Source: Amycolatopsis solani (GTDB lineage Bacteria > Actinomycetota > Actinomycetes > Mycobacteriales > Pseudonocardiaceae). From it: a DNA stretch of 64,000 nt. The stretch is from assembly GCF_033441515.1 (NCBI RefSeq), contig NZ_JAWQJT010000001.1:3286001-3350000 (forward strand), in the 5' to 3' direction. Positions 17,181 to 26,024 of this stretch are shown here, piece by piece. The notes beneath the pieces are model-generated. The model was not told where the DNA came from, made no database searches, and saw only the letters and a list, made by a program, of their open reading frames with translations. Every line of letters begins with the position of its first letter. Positions within the stretch are counted from its first letter, which is position 1. A program made the translations under genes and the position numbers.

Positions 17181-18394
17181 ACCTGGTGCTGCGCAACGCC
17201 CGTCTCCTCGACCCGCTGTCGGGCGAGTACACCGAAGGCGATCTGCGGTGCTCCGACGGCCGCATCGTCGAGACGGGCTCGGGTCTTTCCGCGCCCGACG
17301 TGCCTTCCCTCGACGTCCGCGGCGCGGTCGTGCTGCCGGGCCTGGTGGACGCGCACGTCCACGTCACGGCGTCGACGGCGGACCTGGGTTCGCTCCCGTC
17401 GACGTCACCGTCCTATGTGGCCGCGCACAGCGCCCGCACGATGAGCCGCATGCTGGACCGCGGCTTCACGACGGTCCGCGACGCCTCGGGCGCCGACTAC
17501 GGCCTGGCGGACGCCCAGTCGGAGGGCCTGTTCCGCGGCCCGCGCCTGTTGTTCTGCGGCCGCGCGCTGAGCCAGACGGGCGGCCACGGCGACAGCCGCA
17601 CCCGCGGCACGCACGCGAAGGACGACCACCCGTGCTGCGCGGGCCTCGGCCGGGTGGCGGACGGCGTGGACGCGGTCCGCGCGGCCGCCCGCGACGAGCT
17701 GCGGAAGGGTGCCCACCACATCAAGGTGATGGCCTCGGGCGGTGTGGCGTCCCCGACCGACCGCATCGATTCCACCCAGTATTCGGCCGAGGAACTGAGC
17801 GCGATCGTCGAGGAGGCGTCGGCGGCGAACCGCTACGTGGCCGCGCACGCGTACACGGCCCGTGCGGTCAACCGCGCGTTGGAGCTGGGCGTCCGCTCCA
17901 TCGAACACGGCAACCTGATCGACGACCGGAGCGTTGCGCTGTTCCTGTCCCAGGACGCGTACCTGGTCCCGACGCTGGTGACGTACTGGGCGCTGAAGGA
18001 GGAGGGCCGCGAGCACGGCCTCCCGGAGTCCAGCTGGCGCAAGGTGGACGAGGTACTGGGAGCGGGCTTGGCGGCCCTGGAGCGCGCGACCCGCGGCGGG
18101 GTGAAGATCGTTTACGGCACGGACTTGCTGGGGGGCATGCACCGCCACCAGAACCACGAGTTCCGCCTGCGTGGCGAGGTCCAGACCCCGTTGGAGATCC
18201 TCCGTTCGGCCACCTCGACGGCGGCGGACCTGCTGAACCTGACGGGGGAGATCGGAACGCTGGAGGCGGGCGCGCACGCGGACCTGCTGGTGGTGACGGG
18301 CGACCCGCTGACGGACATCGGAGTGCTGGCCGACCCGAAGAACTTCACCCACATCATCCAGGGTGGCGAGGTGGTGGGGGGAACGGCCGCCTGA
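17177..18394 (+). CDS. Metal-dependent amidohydrolase
   Basis: 405 aa; GTG overlaps the previous stop (GTGA). A TIM-barrel amidohydrolase with the binuclear metal site visible: HVH (His60, His62 in GLVDAHVHV), carboxylated Lys184 in HHIKVMASGG, His225 in AHAYTARA, His245 in SIEHGNLID and Asp317 in YGTDLLGG. This is the imidazolonepropionase/prolidase-like branch. No signal peptide. It should hydrolyse an imported cyclic amide, dipeptide or similar compound; the substrate cannot be read from sequence. Confidence 0.88.
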   Translation: MNLVLRNARLLDPLSGEYTEGDLRCSDGRIVETGSGLSAPDVPSLDVRGAVVLPGLVDAHVHVTASTADLGSLPSTSPSYVAAHSARTMSRMLDRGFTTVRDASGADYGLADAQSEGLFRGPRLLFCGRALSQTGGHGDSRTRGTHAKDDHPCCAGLGRVADGVDAVRAAARDELRKGAHHIKVMASGGVASPTDRIDSTQYSAEELSAIVEEASAANRYVAAHAYTARAVNRALELGVRSIEHGNLIDDRSVALFLSQDAYLVPTLVTYWALKEEGREHGLPESSWRKVDEVLGAGLAALERATRGGVKIVYGTDLLGGMHRHQNHEFRLRGEVQTPLEILRSATSTAADLLNLTGEIGTLEAGAHADLLVVTGDPLTDIGVLADPKNFTHIIQGGEVVGGTAA

Positions 18395-18407
18395 GCCTGG
18401 TGTGGTG

Positions 18408-18430
18408 GTGCCCCGGCCGCGCCGGGGCAC
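18408..18430. terminator. Bidirectional hairpin terminator
   Basis: GTGCCCCGGC-CGC-GCCGGGGCAC: a perfect 10-bp stem with a 3-nt loop, between the amidohydrolase stop (18394) and the converging small peptide gene. No U-tract, which is common for actinomycete terminators. Confidence 0.75.
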
Positions 18431-18443
18431 CCGCCGCACTACG

Positions 18444-18521
18444 TCAGCAGCGCCACCACTTCGCCGCGATGAACGCGGCGGCGGCGGTGGCGATGGCTGC
18501 GTAGGTGGAGATGTCGTGCAC
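18444..18521 (-). CDS. Candidate 25-aa peptide, Ala-rich with Trp-Trp-Arg-Cys end
   Basis: GTG at 18521, preceded by AGGGAG with 5-nt spacing, then 25 codons and TGA. Starts HDISTYAAIATAAAA and ends FIAAKWWRC. The pattern is a short hydrophobic/Ala helix followed by a basic-aromatic tail and a terminal Cys. It lies about 215 bp downstream of the AfsR-like gene on the same strand, and just before the terminator hairpin. The good RBS and the terminator position support a real gene. No family recognised; a small membrane peptide or signal is possible. Too short for confident calling. Confidence 0.45.
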   Translation of the reverse strand: MHDISTYAAIATAAAAFIAAKWWRC

Positions 18522-18736
18522 TGGTTCTCCCTGGAGATGTCTTCCTCGTGGAGCCGCGACCACCTGAGAAACATGGATCACAGCGCCCGAAGACTAGAGA
18601 GACACGTACGAGCCGACAAGACCGTCAGCGATATCCCGGTGCTACACCGAGTAGTGGTGCGAACGTCTGCGGCCACCTAGCTGCGCGGATTCTGTCACGC
18701 ACGAGTGACAGCGCCTTCCGAAATCACTCAATCGAG
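18522..18736. other. Short gene-free stretch downstream of the AfsR-like gene
   Basis: About 215 bp between the 25-aa candidate gene and the 3' end of the AfsR-like gene, both read leftward. It has AT-richer patches (for example AATCACTCAATCGAGTTAGTG near 18721-18741, quoted in part as CACTCAATCGAGTTAG). A promoter for the peptide gene is possible. No other gene seen. Confidence 0.4.
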
Positions 18737-21721
18737 TTAGTGTTTCCGGCCTCCCTGCGGCGGACACGCCATCGCGACTGTCCGCTCGTCTCCCCTCCGC
18801 GCACCCGGGATGAGCCCCTCGACGTCCACGCTGACCTCGTCCAGCCGTGCCTGCAGCCGGTCGGCCTTCAAGTCCCGGCCGCGGCCCCGGTAGAACGCGA
18901 TGGCCTCGGTCCACGCCTCGATCGCTTCGTGCGGATTGTGCAGGGCGCACAGGATTTCGCCCAGCACCTCGAGGGCTCGCGCCTGCCCGGTTGCCGTGTG
19001 GGCCCGCCGGGCCTGGGCGACGGCGTCCCAGGCCAGCCGAAGCGACTCGCGGGCGCGGCCTTCGGTGTGCGCGAGCCGGGCGCGGACGGTGCCGAGCTTC
19101 ATCGACGCCGTCAGGTCGTCGCGGTCTTCGAGGTGGGCCAGCGCCTGGCGGCAGTGCATGTGGGCGAGCTCCGGCCGTTGCTCGTGCGTGTGCAGGGCGG
19201 CCAAGGCCGTGTGTGTCGCGATCTGGCCCATCGTGTCGGCGAGGACCGTGCGGGCGTGGAGGGCGCGGTGGTAGTGCGGGAGGGCCTGCGCGTGCTGGTC
19301 GAGGTCCACGAACAGGTCACCGAGGTAGTGCTCGGCGGTGCCTTCCCGGACCGGGTCGCCCGACCGGCGCGCCAGGTCGATGCACCACCGGTAGAGGCGG
19401 ATCGCTTCGGCGTGCTCACCGTGGCGGTGGTGCAGGCGGCCGAGGTTGATCTTGACCGTGAGGATTCCGACGGTTTCGTCGTACTCGGTCGCGATTTCCA
19501 GGGCCCGGCCGAGGTAGTGACGGGCTTTCTCGCTGTCGCCGAGCGCCAGGTGGCGCTCCCCGAGGTCATTGAGCGACGAGGCCTCGGCGACGACGTTCCG
19601 GGTCGCCCGAGCCGCCCGGATGGCCACCTGCAGCCCCCGGGTGATGGCCGACGTGCAGCCGTGGCGTTCCCAGCTGTCGGTCAGCAGGTGGGGGAGTGCG
19701 ATCGCGTGGTCGAATTGCCTCCGATTCTCGCATTCCGAGATCAACGCCGACAGGTTGTCCCGCTCGCGGAGGGCCCACCGCACCGCGGCCGCGGCCGTGT
19801 CGAACGTGAGGGGCACGATGCCGGGTTCGGCCGCGGGAATCGGCGGGCGGCCGCGGTACGGGTGCGCGATCAAGTGGGCCCGCAGCGCGGTCTGCAGGTA
19901 GTGCGACGACAGCCGGCGCAGCGGGCCCGGGTCGTCGTCCGGGATCAGGGTCCGCGCGTAGCGGTGGAAGATGTCGGGGACGCGGTACCGATCGGGTTCG
20001 CCGGGCTGGTCGACGAGGTGCCACGCGACGAGGTTTTCCAGCGCCCGGAGGGTGGCTTCGGCCGGGTGTTCGCTCGCGGACACCAGGGTGCCGACGTGCA
20101 TTTCGGTGCCCGGGTGGTACCCGAAGAGCCGGAAGACGTCCTGGGCGGTGGGGTCGAGCGCTTGGTACGACCCGGAAAACGTGGTGCGGAGGCCGGCGTC
20201 GTCCCCGTCGTCGCCGATGCTCAGCAGGGTTTCCGGGTCGCGCAACTGGTCGAGCATGGTGTCGAGGCTGACCCCGGCCCGGCCCGCGGCCCGCTGGGCC
20301 AACAGTGTCAAGGCCAGCGGAAGGCCGTCGCCGAGCAGCGTCAGTGCGCGCGCCGCGTCGGGCTCCTCTTCGGCGCGACCCCGCATCCGCTTGCTGAGCA
20401 ACGCGAACGACTCTTCTTCGTCGAGGTGGCCGAGCTTCGTGGTGGGGATGTCGTGGCGGCGGGCCAGCGCGGCGAGGGAGTTGCGCGAGGTGAGCAGCAC
20501 CGTGCACGACTCGAGGACGTCGACGAGGTCGTCGACTTGGTCCGAGCCGCCGGCGTTGTCGAGGATGACGAGCATCGGGCTGCGGCGGGCGAGCAGCGAA
20601 CGCAGCTGCGTCGCGCGGGCCGTGGCGCTGACCAGGTGGTCGACCGGGTAGTCGAGCGCGGTGAGCGTCAGGTCGACGACCTCGTCGGTCGTCCGTGCCG
20701 GTCCGGGCCCGAACCCCCGCAGGTCGATGCAGACGATGCCGCCGGGGAAGTGCTCTGCCGAGCGGTGTGCCCAGTGCGCGGCCAGTGCCGTCTTCCCGAT
20801 GCCCGGCAGGCCGCTGACGATGGCCGCGTGCGCGTGGCCGGCGCAGAGCAGGTGCCGGTCCAGCGCGTCGAGCGCCTCGGCCCGGCCGACGAAGCCGCGG
20901 AGGTTCCGGGGCAACCCGACGCGAATCGCGGCGGCCGCCGGCCGCGGCGCGGGTTTCGCCTTCGCGTCCGGGTAGCGGGTCCGCAGGTGTGCGTGGTGCT
21001 CCCGCAGGTCCACGACCGCGTCCCGGTCGCCGGTCGCCGCGAATTCCTTGAGCACCGCTTCGACGTAGCTGCGTGCTTCGTGCGACTGGTCCAGTGCGTA
21101 GAGGGCTGTCACGCGGAGCTTCACGAAGGTCGGTTCGCCCGCGTAAGGGTGGGGTACTTCGCTCAGCTGCTTCAGCGCGTCGCCGGGCCGGCCGGTCGCC
21201 AGCAGTTCGGTGGCGAGGAAACCGTGCGCCGGCGCCCAGTCCGCGGCCATCGTGTGCCGCCGCCAGTTCCGCGCGGGTTCGGTGGCCAGGCCGGCGAGCG
21301 GCTCGTCGCGCCACAGCGCGAGGGCTGCACGTGCGACCTCGCATGCGTTTTCATGGTCGCCGTCGACGCTCGATCGCCGCGCCCGGTGCATTTCGTCGGT
21401 GAAGCGGTGGAAATCCACGAGATCGGGAGCGATGTCAAGGACATAACCACCGTTCAGTGCGCGGATCGGCGGTGGGTCGTCGATCTCTTCGAGGCTGTGC
21501 CGCAGTCGCGTGATTGCTTTGTACAACGCTTCTTTGGGGTTGACCGGTGGTGCTCCGTCGTTCCACGCCCAGTTCAGCAAGTGGTCCTGTGAGAAGCGCT
21601 TTCCCGGGTCGGTGAGCAGGACGGCGAGCAGGTGACGCGCTTGCCGGGACCCCCAGTCCTCGGTCAGGTTCCCGTGCATCCGCACTGTTGTCTGCCCGAG
21701 AATTCCGTACGCGATCTCCAT
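18737..21721 (-). CDS. AfsR-like SARP regulator (HTH-BTAD-NB-ARC-TPR)
   Basis: 994 aa from ATG at 21721, with AAAGGAA upstream. Domain order: OmpR-type winged helix (about 1-95, SRQARHLLAVLLTDPGKRFS and KEALYKAITRLRHSLEE), bacterial transcriptional activator domain (about 100-245), NB-ARC ATPase with Walker A GLPGIGKTAL near residues 302-312 and Walker B MLVILDNAGG, then C-terminal TPR repeats (HYLGRALEIATEYDE, AIRLYRWCIDLARRSGD). Typical multi-domain SARP, usually controlling secondary metabolism in response to an upstream kinase or ligand. Divergent from the GT-B-like gene with a 200-bp shared promoter region, so that gene is a likely target. Confidence 0.9.
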   Translation of the reverse strand: MEIAYGILGQTTVRMHGNLTEDWGSRQARHLLAVLLTDPGKRFSQDHLLNWAWNDGAPPVNPKEALYKAITRLRHSLEEIDDPPPIRALNGGYVLDIAPDLVDFHRFTDEMHRARRSSVDGDHENACEVARAALALWRDEPLAGLATEPARNWRRHTMAADWAPAHGFLATELLATGRPGDALKQLSEVPHPYAGEPTFVKLRVTALYALDQSHEARSYVEAVLKEFAATGDRDAVVDLREHHAHLRTRYPDAKAKPAPRPAAAAIRVGLPRNLRGFVGRAEALDALDRHLLCAGHAHAAIVSGLPGIGKTALAAHWAHRSAEHFPGGIVCIDLRGFGPGPARTTDEVVDLTLTALDYPVDHLVSATARATQLRSLLARRSPMLVILDNAGGSDQVDDLVDVLESCTVLLTSRNSLAALARRHDIPTTKLGHLDEEESFALLSKRMRGRAEEEPDAARALTLLGDGLPLALTLLAQRAAGRAGVSLDTMLDQLRDPETLLSIGDDGDDAGLRTTFSGSYQALDPTAQDVFRLFGYHPGTEMHVGTLVSASEHPAEATLRALENLVAWHLVDQPGEPDRYRVPDIFHRYARTLIPDDDPGPLRRLSSHYLQTALRAHLIAHPYRGRPPIPAAEPGIVPLTFDTAAAAVRWALRERDNLSALISECENRRQFDHAIALPHLLTDSWERHGCTSAITRGLQVAIRAARATRNVVAEASSLNDLGERHLALGDSEKARHYLGRALEIATEYDETVGILTVKINLGRLHHRHGEHAEAIRLYRWCIDLARRSGDPVREGTAEHYLGDLFVDLDQHAQALPHYHRALHARTVLADTMGQIATHTALAALHTHEQRPELAHMHCRQALAHLEDRDDLTASMKLGTVRARLAHTEGRARESLRLAWDAVAQARRAHTATGQARALEVLGEILCALHNPHEAIEAWTEAIAFYRGRGRDLKADRLQARLDEVSVDVEGLIPGARRGDERTVAMACPPQGGRKH

Positions 21722-21921
21722 TCTCTGTTCCTTTCCCCTCTCCTCTCGCCAGCCTTGCATCGTTTTGGTTAATCGGCGACGACGGCGCGATAACGATCGA
21801 TTGTGTCGGAGAACTGGCCAAGGTTTGTCCGGGCTTTGTCCGTCGCGTGGGAAGTCCGCGGGGAGTACCGGCCCGGAACCTCGTCTCGCGGAACACCGAG
21901 ACGACGGCGAGGGGAAGCTCG

Positions 21922-23139
21922 ATGACTGGATTGTGGGTACGCGGGCCGGTCGGACTGGACGCCGGTGCGCGCGTCACCCGGCCGCGGTGCCGGGTGGTGC
22001 TGGTCGTGGTCCCGTCGGTGACCGCCGGCACGCGGCTGGTCGAACTGGTTTCGCTGCTGGAACCGGATTTGCGCGTCCAGGTGGTCTACACCGTGCCGCA
22101 CACGACGGAAAGCTGGCCGGGCGCCGAGGAGTTCGTCCGCGGCTTGCACGGCCTGGTGCTGCCGTGGGAACAGGCGGTCGCGCACCGGTTCGACCTGGTG
22201 CTGGCGGCGAGCCCGCGCCAGCTCGCCGAGGTGCACGGTCCCGTCCTCCTGATCGGCCACGGCGCCGGGCCGGCGTCCCGCCGGTTCAGCCGGAAGGCGG
22301 GTGAGGCCACCGAACCCACGACGGGGTTCGACCGTGAGCTGCTGACCTTCCGCGGACGCGTGCTGCCGTCGGTGCTCGGCCTTGGCACCGACGCCGAGGC
22401 GGACCTGGTGCGGGAGCGGTGCCCCGAGGCGGTGCCGAACGCCGTCGTGGCCGGGGACATCTGCTACGACCGGATGCGGGCGAGCCGGCACCGGCGTGAC
22501 GCGTACCGCGCCGCACTGGGGGTACCGCCGGATCGGCGGCTCGTCGTGATCAGCACGACGTGGTTCACCGATTCGGCGTTCGGCAGGCTGCCGCGGTTGT
22601 ACCGGGACGTGGTGGACGCGCTGCCGGCCGGGGAGTTCACCGTCGCCGCGGTGCTGCACCCCCTCGTCTGGGCGGTCCACGGGCGGCGTCAGGTCAGCGC
22701 CTGGCTGTCCGACGCGGTGACGCGCGGTCTGCTCCTGATCCCGCCGGAATCCGGGTGGCAGGCGACGATGCTCGCCGCCGACTGGGTGCTCGGCGACCAC
22801 GGATCGACAACGGGTTACGCGGCGGCGATGGGCTGTCCGGTGACCTACGTGTCGATGCCGGCCGGGCAGCCGCGGGAGGGGAGCGTCGCGGCCGCCGTCC
22901 GCGCGCACGCGTTGCCGTTGACCTGGGGACGTCCGCTGCCCGGGCAGCTCGGCTCCGCCCGCGAACGCGTCGCCGAGCTCACGACGGCGGTCACCGGGGC
23001 GATCACGTCCCGGCCGGGCCGTGCGGCGGAGATCCTGCGCGCGGAGATGTACCGGCTGCTCGAACTTTCGGCGCCCGGTTCGCCTGCCGTACCCCCGCTG
23101 GTGCCCGCCGCGCGGCCGCTGCCGGAGTGGTCGGCGTGA
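21922..23139 (+). CDS. GT-B-like protein, CDP-glycerol glycerophosphotransferase-like (uncertain)
   Basis: 405 aa from ATG at 21922, with GAGGGGAAG upstream. No signal peptide; begins after a short lead with RCRVVLVVVPSVTAGTRL, a Rossmann-type strand. A C-terminal block DWVLGDHGSTTGYAAAMGCP has the form of the donor-binding end of CDP-glycerol phosphotransferases and UDP-GlcNAc epimerase-like GT-B folds. I do not recognise the specific family; such proteins are often left as hypothetical in actinomycetes. Lies divergent from the AfsR-like regulator. Confidence 0.65.
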   Translation: MTGLWVRGPVGLDAGARVTRPRCRVVLVVVPSVTAGTRLVELVSLLEPDLRVQVVYTVPHTTESWPGAEEFVRGLHGLVLPWEQAVAHRFDLVLAASPRQLAEVHGPVLLIGHGAGPASRRFSRKAGEATEPTTGFDRELLTFRGRVLPSVLGLGTDAEADLVRERCPEAVPNAVVAGDICYDRMRASRHRRDAYRAALGVPPDRRLVVISTTWFTDSAFGRLPRLYRDVVDALPAGEFTVAAVLHPLVWAVHGRRQVSAWLSDAVTRGLLLIPPESGWQATMLAADWVLGDHGSTTGYAAAMGCPVTYVSMPAGQPREGSVAAAVRAHALPLTWGRPLPGQLGSARERVAELTTAVTGAITSRPGRAAEILRAEMYRLLELSAPGSPAVPPLVPAARPLPEWSA

Positions 23140-23570
23140 CCGGGCGGGGGGTGTGGCCGGTGCGGGTCCGGCTGCCCCGATCGAGCGTCGCGCTCCTGGT
23201 GGCGGACGCCCGTCTGGCCGCCGAGGCCTGGGTCGAGTGCGCCGACGTCGTCCTGACCGGCGTCCACGGTTCGCGTGGTGCGGCGGCGGTCGCGGCCCGC
23301 CGCGCGGCCGGCCGGTACCCGGGCGCCGCCGTGGCCCTGGCGTGGTCCGGGGACGGCGTGGTGTTCGCCGGGACGCGGTCAGCCGTCCTCGGCGAGGTCC
23401 CCGGCCCGCGGATCGCCGAGCTCGGTGTACAGCCGCCGGGCTTCGGCGCGGTGCTCGCGGGCGTGCTCGAAGTCGTCCTGCCGGGCCTCCAGCTCGGCGA
23501 GGGCCGCCAGGATCTGGGCGGTGTAGTACGGCGAATCGAGTGGGCGGATCACGGCCAGGGCGTCGAGTAA
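23136..23570 (+). CDS. Hypothetical protein, 3' half antisense to the next gene
   Basis: GTG overlaps the stop of the preceding gene (GTGA), 144 aa. The first ~80 residues (VRLPRSSVALLVADARLAAE, VVLTGVHGSRGAAAVAARRA) look like a real Rossmann-like segment. From 23379 the frame reads through the complement of the converging NB-ARC gene (192 bp overlap). The gene may be real with a long convergent overlap, or may have lost an earlier stop. No function assigned. Confidence 0.4.
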   Translation: MTGRGVWPVRVRLPRSSVALLVADARLAAEAWVECADVVLTGVHGSRGAAAVAARRAAGRYPGAAVALAWSGDGVVFAGTRSAVLGEVPGPRIAELGVQPPGFGAVLAGVLEVVLPGLQLGEGRQDLGGVVRRIEWADHGQGVE

Positions 23571-25364
23571 CCGCGTCCGGGCTTCGCCGGGCCGGCCGTG
23601 GCGCTCGTGCAGCCGGGCGAGGGCCGTGACGACGCAGGCGTGCTGGTTGGCGTCGCCGAGCTCGGCCATCGCCGTGGCGGCCGCCGTGAGCTCCGCGGCG
23701 GCCTCCTCGTCCCGGTTCAGCTCGAGGAACAGTTCCCCGCGCCGACGGCGAGCGAGGGCCACCCCGCGTGGCAGGGCGATCTCCGTGTGCAGCTCCGCGC
23801 TGCGCTCGTACAGCTCGAGTGCCCGCTCCAGGTCGCCGTCGCGCCGGGCCGCGGCGGCGAGCCGCGACACGGCCGTCGCCCTGGTCGGCGCGTGGTTCTC
23901 GCGTTCACCGATCTCGAACGCGACGGCGTTGTGGGTGGCCGCTTCGCCGAACCGGCCCAGCTGTTCCAGCGCGTACCCGAGCTGGCTGTGCAGCCGCGCT
24001 TCGACCAGCGGCTGACCGCACCGCTGGGCCGCGGCGATGCCCACGGCGGTGAGCGCGAGGAAGGGCTCGTAGTCGCGGTTGTAGAGGAAGTACCCCCAGT
24101 ACGCCTCGCACAGCTGCCACACCTCGGTGTCCCAGCCCCGCGCCGCTGCTTCGCGCACCACGGCCCGGATGACCTGCTGGTCGCGGCGCCACCAGTGGAT
24201 CGCCTGGTCGCGATCGGCGAAGGTCTCGGCGGCCGTCCCGGGGAGCGGGGCGAACCGCGGCCGGAACGGGTGGATGAGCTCGTCCGCGGCCACCGCGCGA
24301 TCGACGTACCAGCGGACGTACGAGCGCAGTGCCGTCGTGCGCTGGGGTTCCGGCGTTTCGCGTTCGCACCGGGCACGGGCGTCGTCGCGGACCACGTCGT
24401 GCTGGCTGACGACGTCGTCGTGCTCGCTCAGCAGGTTGGCCTCGACCAGTTCGTCGGTCAGGCCGTCGAGGCTGTCGACCGGGGTGGCGAGGACGTGCGC
24501 GAGCGCGTCGAGGGGGAGGTGCTCGCCGGGCAGCAGACCGCAGAGGCGGTAGAGCTCGGCCGCGGCCGGGGACAGGGAGTCGTACGACGCTTCGAACACC
24601 TTTCGCGTGCTTTCCCCCGCCGGCGCGTGGCGGACTTCCCGGGCGAGGCTTCGTTCGGGGCGCGTGCGCAGGCGGGCCCCGACGACCGCGATGCGCAGCG
24701 GGAGACCGCCGCACGCGCGCAGGATGCCCGCGGCGGCGGCCGGATCGGTGTCGAGGCGCCCGTGCCCGGCGCGGACGTCGAGCAGGGTGTGCGCGTCCCG
24801 GTCGGCCAGTGGTTCGACCGGGACGATGTCCGCGCCGTCCAAGCTGAGCCCGCTGAGCTGGGTGCGGCTGGTGACGAGGACGAAGGCGGTGGGGGTGGCC
24901 GGCAGCAGGGCGCGGACCTGTCCCGCGAAAACGACGTTGTCCAGCAGGAGCGCCAGTGAGTGCCCGCTGGTGAAGGCGCGGAACAACGCGGCGCGCTGAC
25001 CGGTCTGGGCGGGGATGTCTTCCGCGGGGACCCCGAGCGCGGTGAGGAAGCCGTGGAGCGCGATGTCGGGTGATTCGGGACTTTCGTCGTCCGACGCGAA
25101 ACTCGCGTAGAGGACGCCGTCGGGGAAATCGTCGCGGCGGGTGGTGAGCCAGTGGACGGCGAGCGCCGTTTTCCCGACCCCGCCGACGCCGGTCAAGACG
25201 GCGATGCGCGGGTGCTCACGGCGGTGCCGGCGTAAGGAATCCAGCTGGGCGAGTTCGCGGTCCCGCCCCACCATCGCGGGTGGCGGTGGTGGCAGCTGGA
25301 TCGGTCTCGGTCGCGCGGTGTGGTGGTAACGTGCCGTGCGGCGCTTCTGCCCCGGACGCGTCAT
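23379..25364 (-). CDS. NB-ARC/TPR STAND protein lacking a DNA-binding domain
   Basis: 661 aa from ATG at 25364, with GGGGAGGGG upstream. A short Pro-rich lead (LPPPPPAMVGRDRELAQLDS) is followed directly by an NB-ARC ATPase: Walker A GVGGVGKTAL near residues 57-66, SLALLLDNV Walker B and the CGGLPLRI GLPL motif. The C-terminal half is TPR repeats (HSQLGYALEQLGRFGEAATH, ALELYERSAEL). This is the AfsR architecture without the HTH-BTAD front. The small tandem-HTH gene 93 bp upstream on the same strand could supply DNA binding in trans. Confidence 0.85.
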   Translation of the reverse strand: MTRPGQKRRTARYHHTARPRPIQLPPPPPAMVGRDRELAQLDSLRRHRREHPRIAVLTGVGGVGKTALAVHWLTTRRDDFPDGVLYASFASDDESPESPDIALHGFLTALGVPAEDIPAQTGQRAALFRAFTSGHSLALLLDNVVFAGQVRALLPATPTAFVLVTSRTQLSGLSLDGADIVPVEPLADRDAHTLLDVRAGHGRLDTDPAAAAGILRACGGLPLRIAVVGARLRTRPERSLAREVRHAPAGESTRKVFEASYDSLSPAAAELYRLCGLLPGEHLPLDALAHVLATPVDSLDGLTDELVEANLLSEHDDVVSQHDVVRDDARARCERETPEPQRTTALRSYVRWYVDRAVAADELIHPFRPRFAPLPGTAAETFADRDQAIHWWRRDQQVIRAVVREAAARGWDTEVWQLCEAYWGYFLYNRDYEPFLALTAVGIAAAQRCGQPLVEARLHSQLGYALEQLGRFGEAATHNAVAFEIGERENHAPTRATAVSRLAAAARRDGDLERALELYERSAELHTEIALPRGVALARRRRGELFLELNRDEEAAAELTAAATAMAELGDANQHACVVTALARLHERHGRPGEARTRLLDALAVIRPLDSPYYTAQILAALAELEARQDDFEHAREHRAEARRLYTELGDPRAGDLAEDG

Positions 25365-25457
25365 GGTTCCCCTCCCCGATGCAGGCCCGACCTTCCGGTC
25401 TACCGGGTTTGGGGCCGTGGCGGGAGGTCAGTGTGGGCAGGTACACACGACTGTGCG

Positions 25458-25802
25458 CTATTGCTTTCCCCCGCGTGGACGCATCGGCACGCGGTGTTGT
25501 TGCAGCAAGCGATAGATCTTGCCGTAGGAGACGTCGTGGGCGTCCGCCAGTGCGCGCACGGTTGCGCCGTCGAGGTAATCGGCGATGACTTCGTCGGTGT
25601 CGAGCTCGCGTTTGATGCCGCGACCGGTGGTGGGCAGGTCGGCACCGTTCTGCCGCAGCAGGACCCCGGTCCAGCTCAGCGAGAGGTGGTAGCGGCGGGC
25701 GATTTGCGTGACGGTCGCGCCGTTTTCCCAGTCGCGCACCATCCGGCGATTGCGTTCGTCGCGCCGGACGGCTTCCCGGTCGGGTTGTTCCGGCGTGTCC
25801 AT
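25458..25802 (-). CDS. Small tandem helix-turn-helix protein
   Basis: 114 aa from ATG at 25802, with GGGAG 5 nt upstream. Two similar homeodomain-like HTH units: GATVTQIARRYHLSLSWTGV (about residues 28-47) and GATVRALADAHDVSYGKIYR (about 78-97). Both halves share the GATV-xx-(I/L)A pattern, so an internal duplication is likely. The tail RPRGGKQ is basic. Resembles Lsr2-independent small HTH or transposase-type DNA binders. Upstream of, and probably co-transcribed with, the NB-ARC protein gene. Confidence 0.78.
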   Translation of the reverse strand: MDTPEQPDREAVRRDERNRRMVRDWENGATVTQIARRYHLSLSWTGVLLRQNGADLPTTGRGIKRELDTDEVIADYLDGATVRALADAHDVSYGKIYRLLQQHRVPMRPRGGKQ

Positions 25803-25989
25803 GCGTGCTCCCGTGACAGTCGCGTGCGTGGTGCTCGTTCCCGCGATTGTCCCGCTTACCCGGCTGCGAATCGAGCTGCATCCGAGCGGTTCTCGTGCAG
25901 GTGCACGCGTGCTGCGCATGGTGCGATTCTCACCGTCCCATCGCCAAAACAGCGAGTGACTATCGGGTGAAGCTCCACAAAGGACCGCC

Positions 25990-26017
25990 GGGGTTGGCGG
26001 CGGTGGCCGCCAACCCC
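25990..26017. terminator. Strong hairpin terminator after the aldo-keto reductase gene
   Basis: GGGGTTGGCGGC-GGTG-GCCGCCAACCCC: a perfect 12-bp stem with a 4-nt loop, 8 bp beyond the aldo-keto reductase stop on its coding strand. The stem is symmetric, so it could act both ways. Confidence 0.85.
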
Positions 26018-26024
26018 TTGCCGG

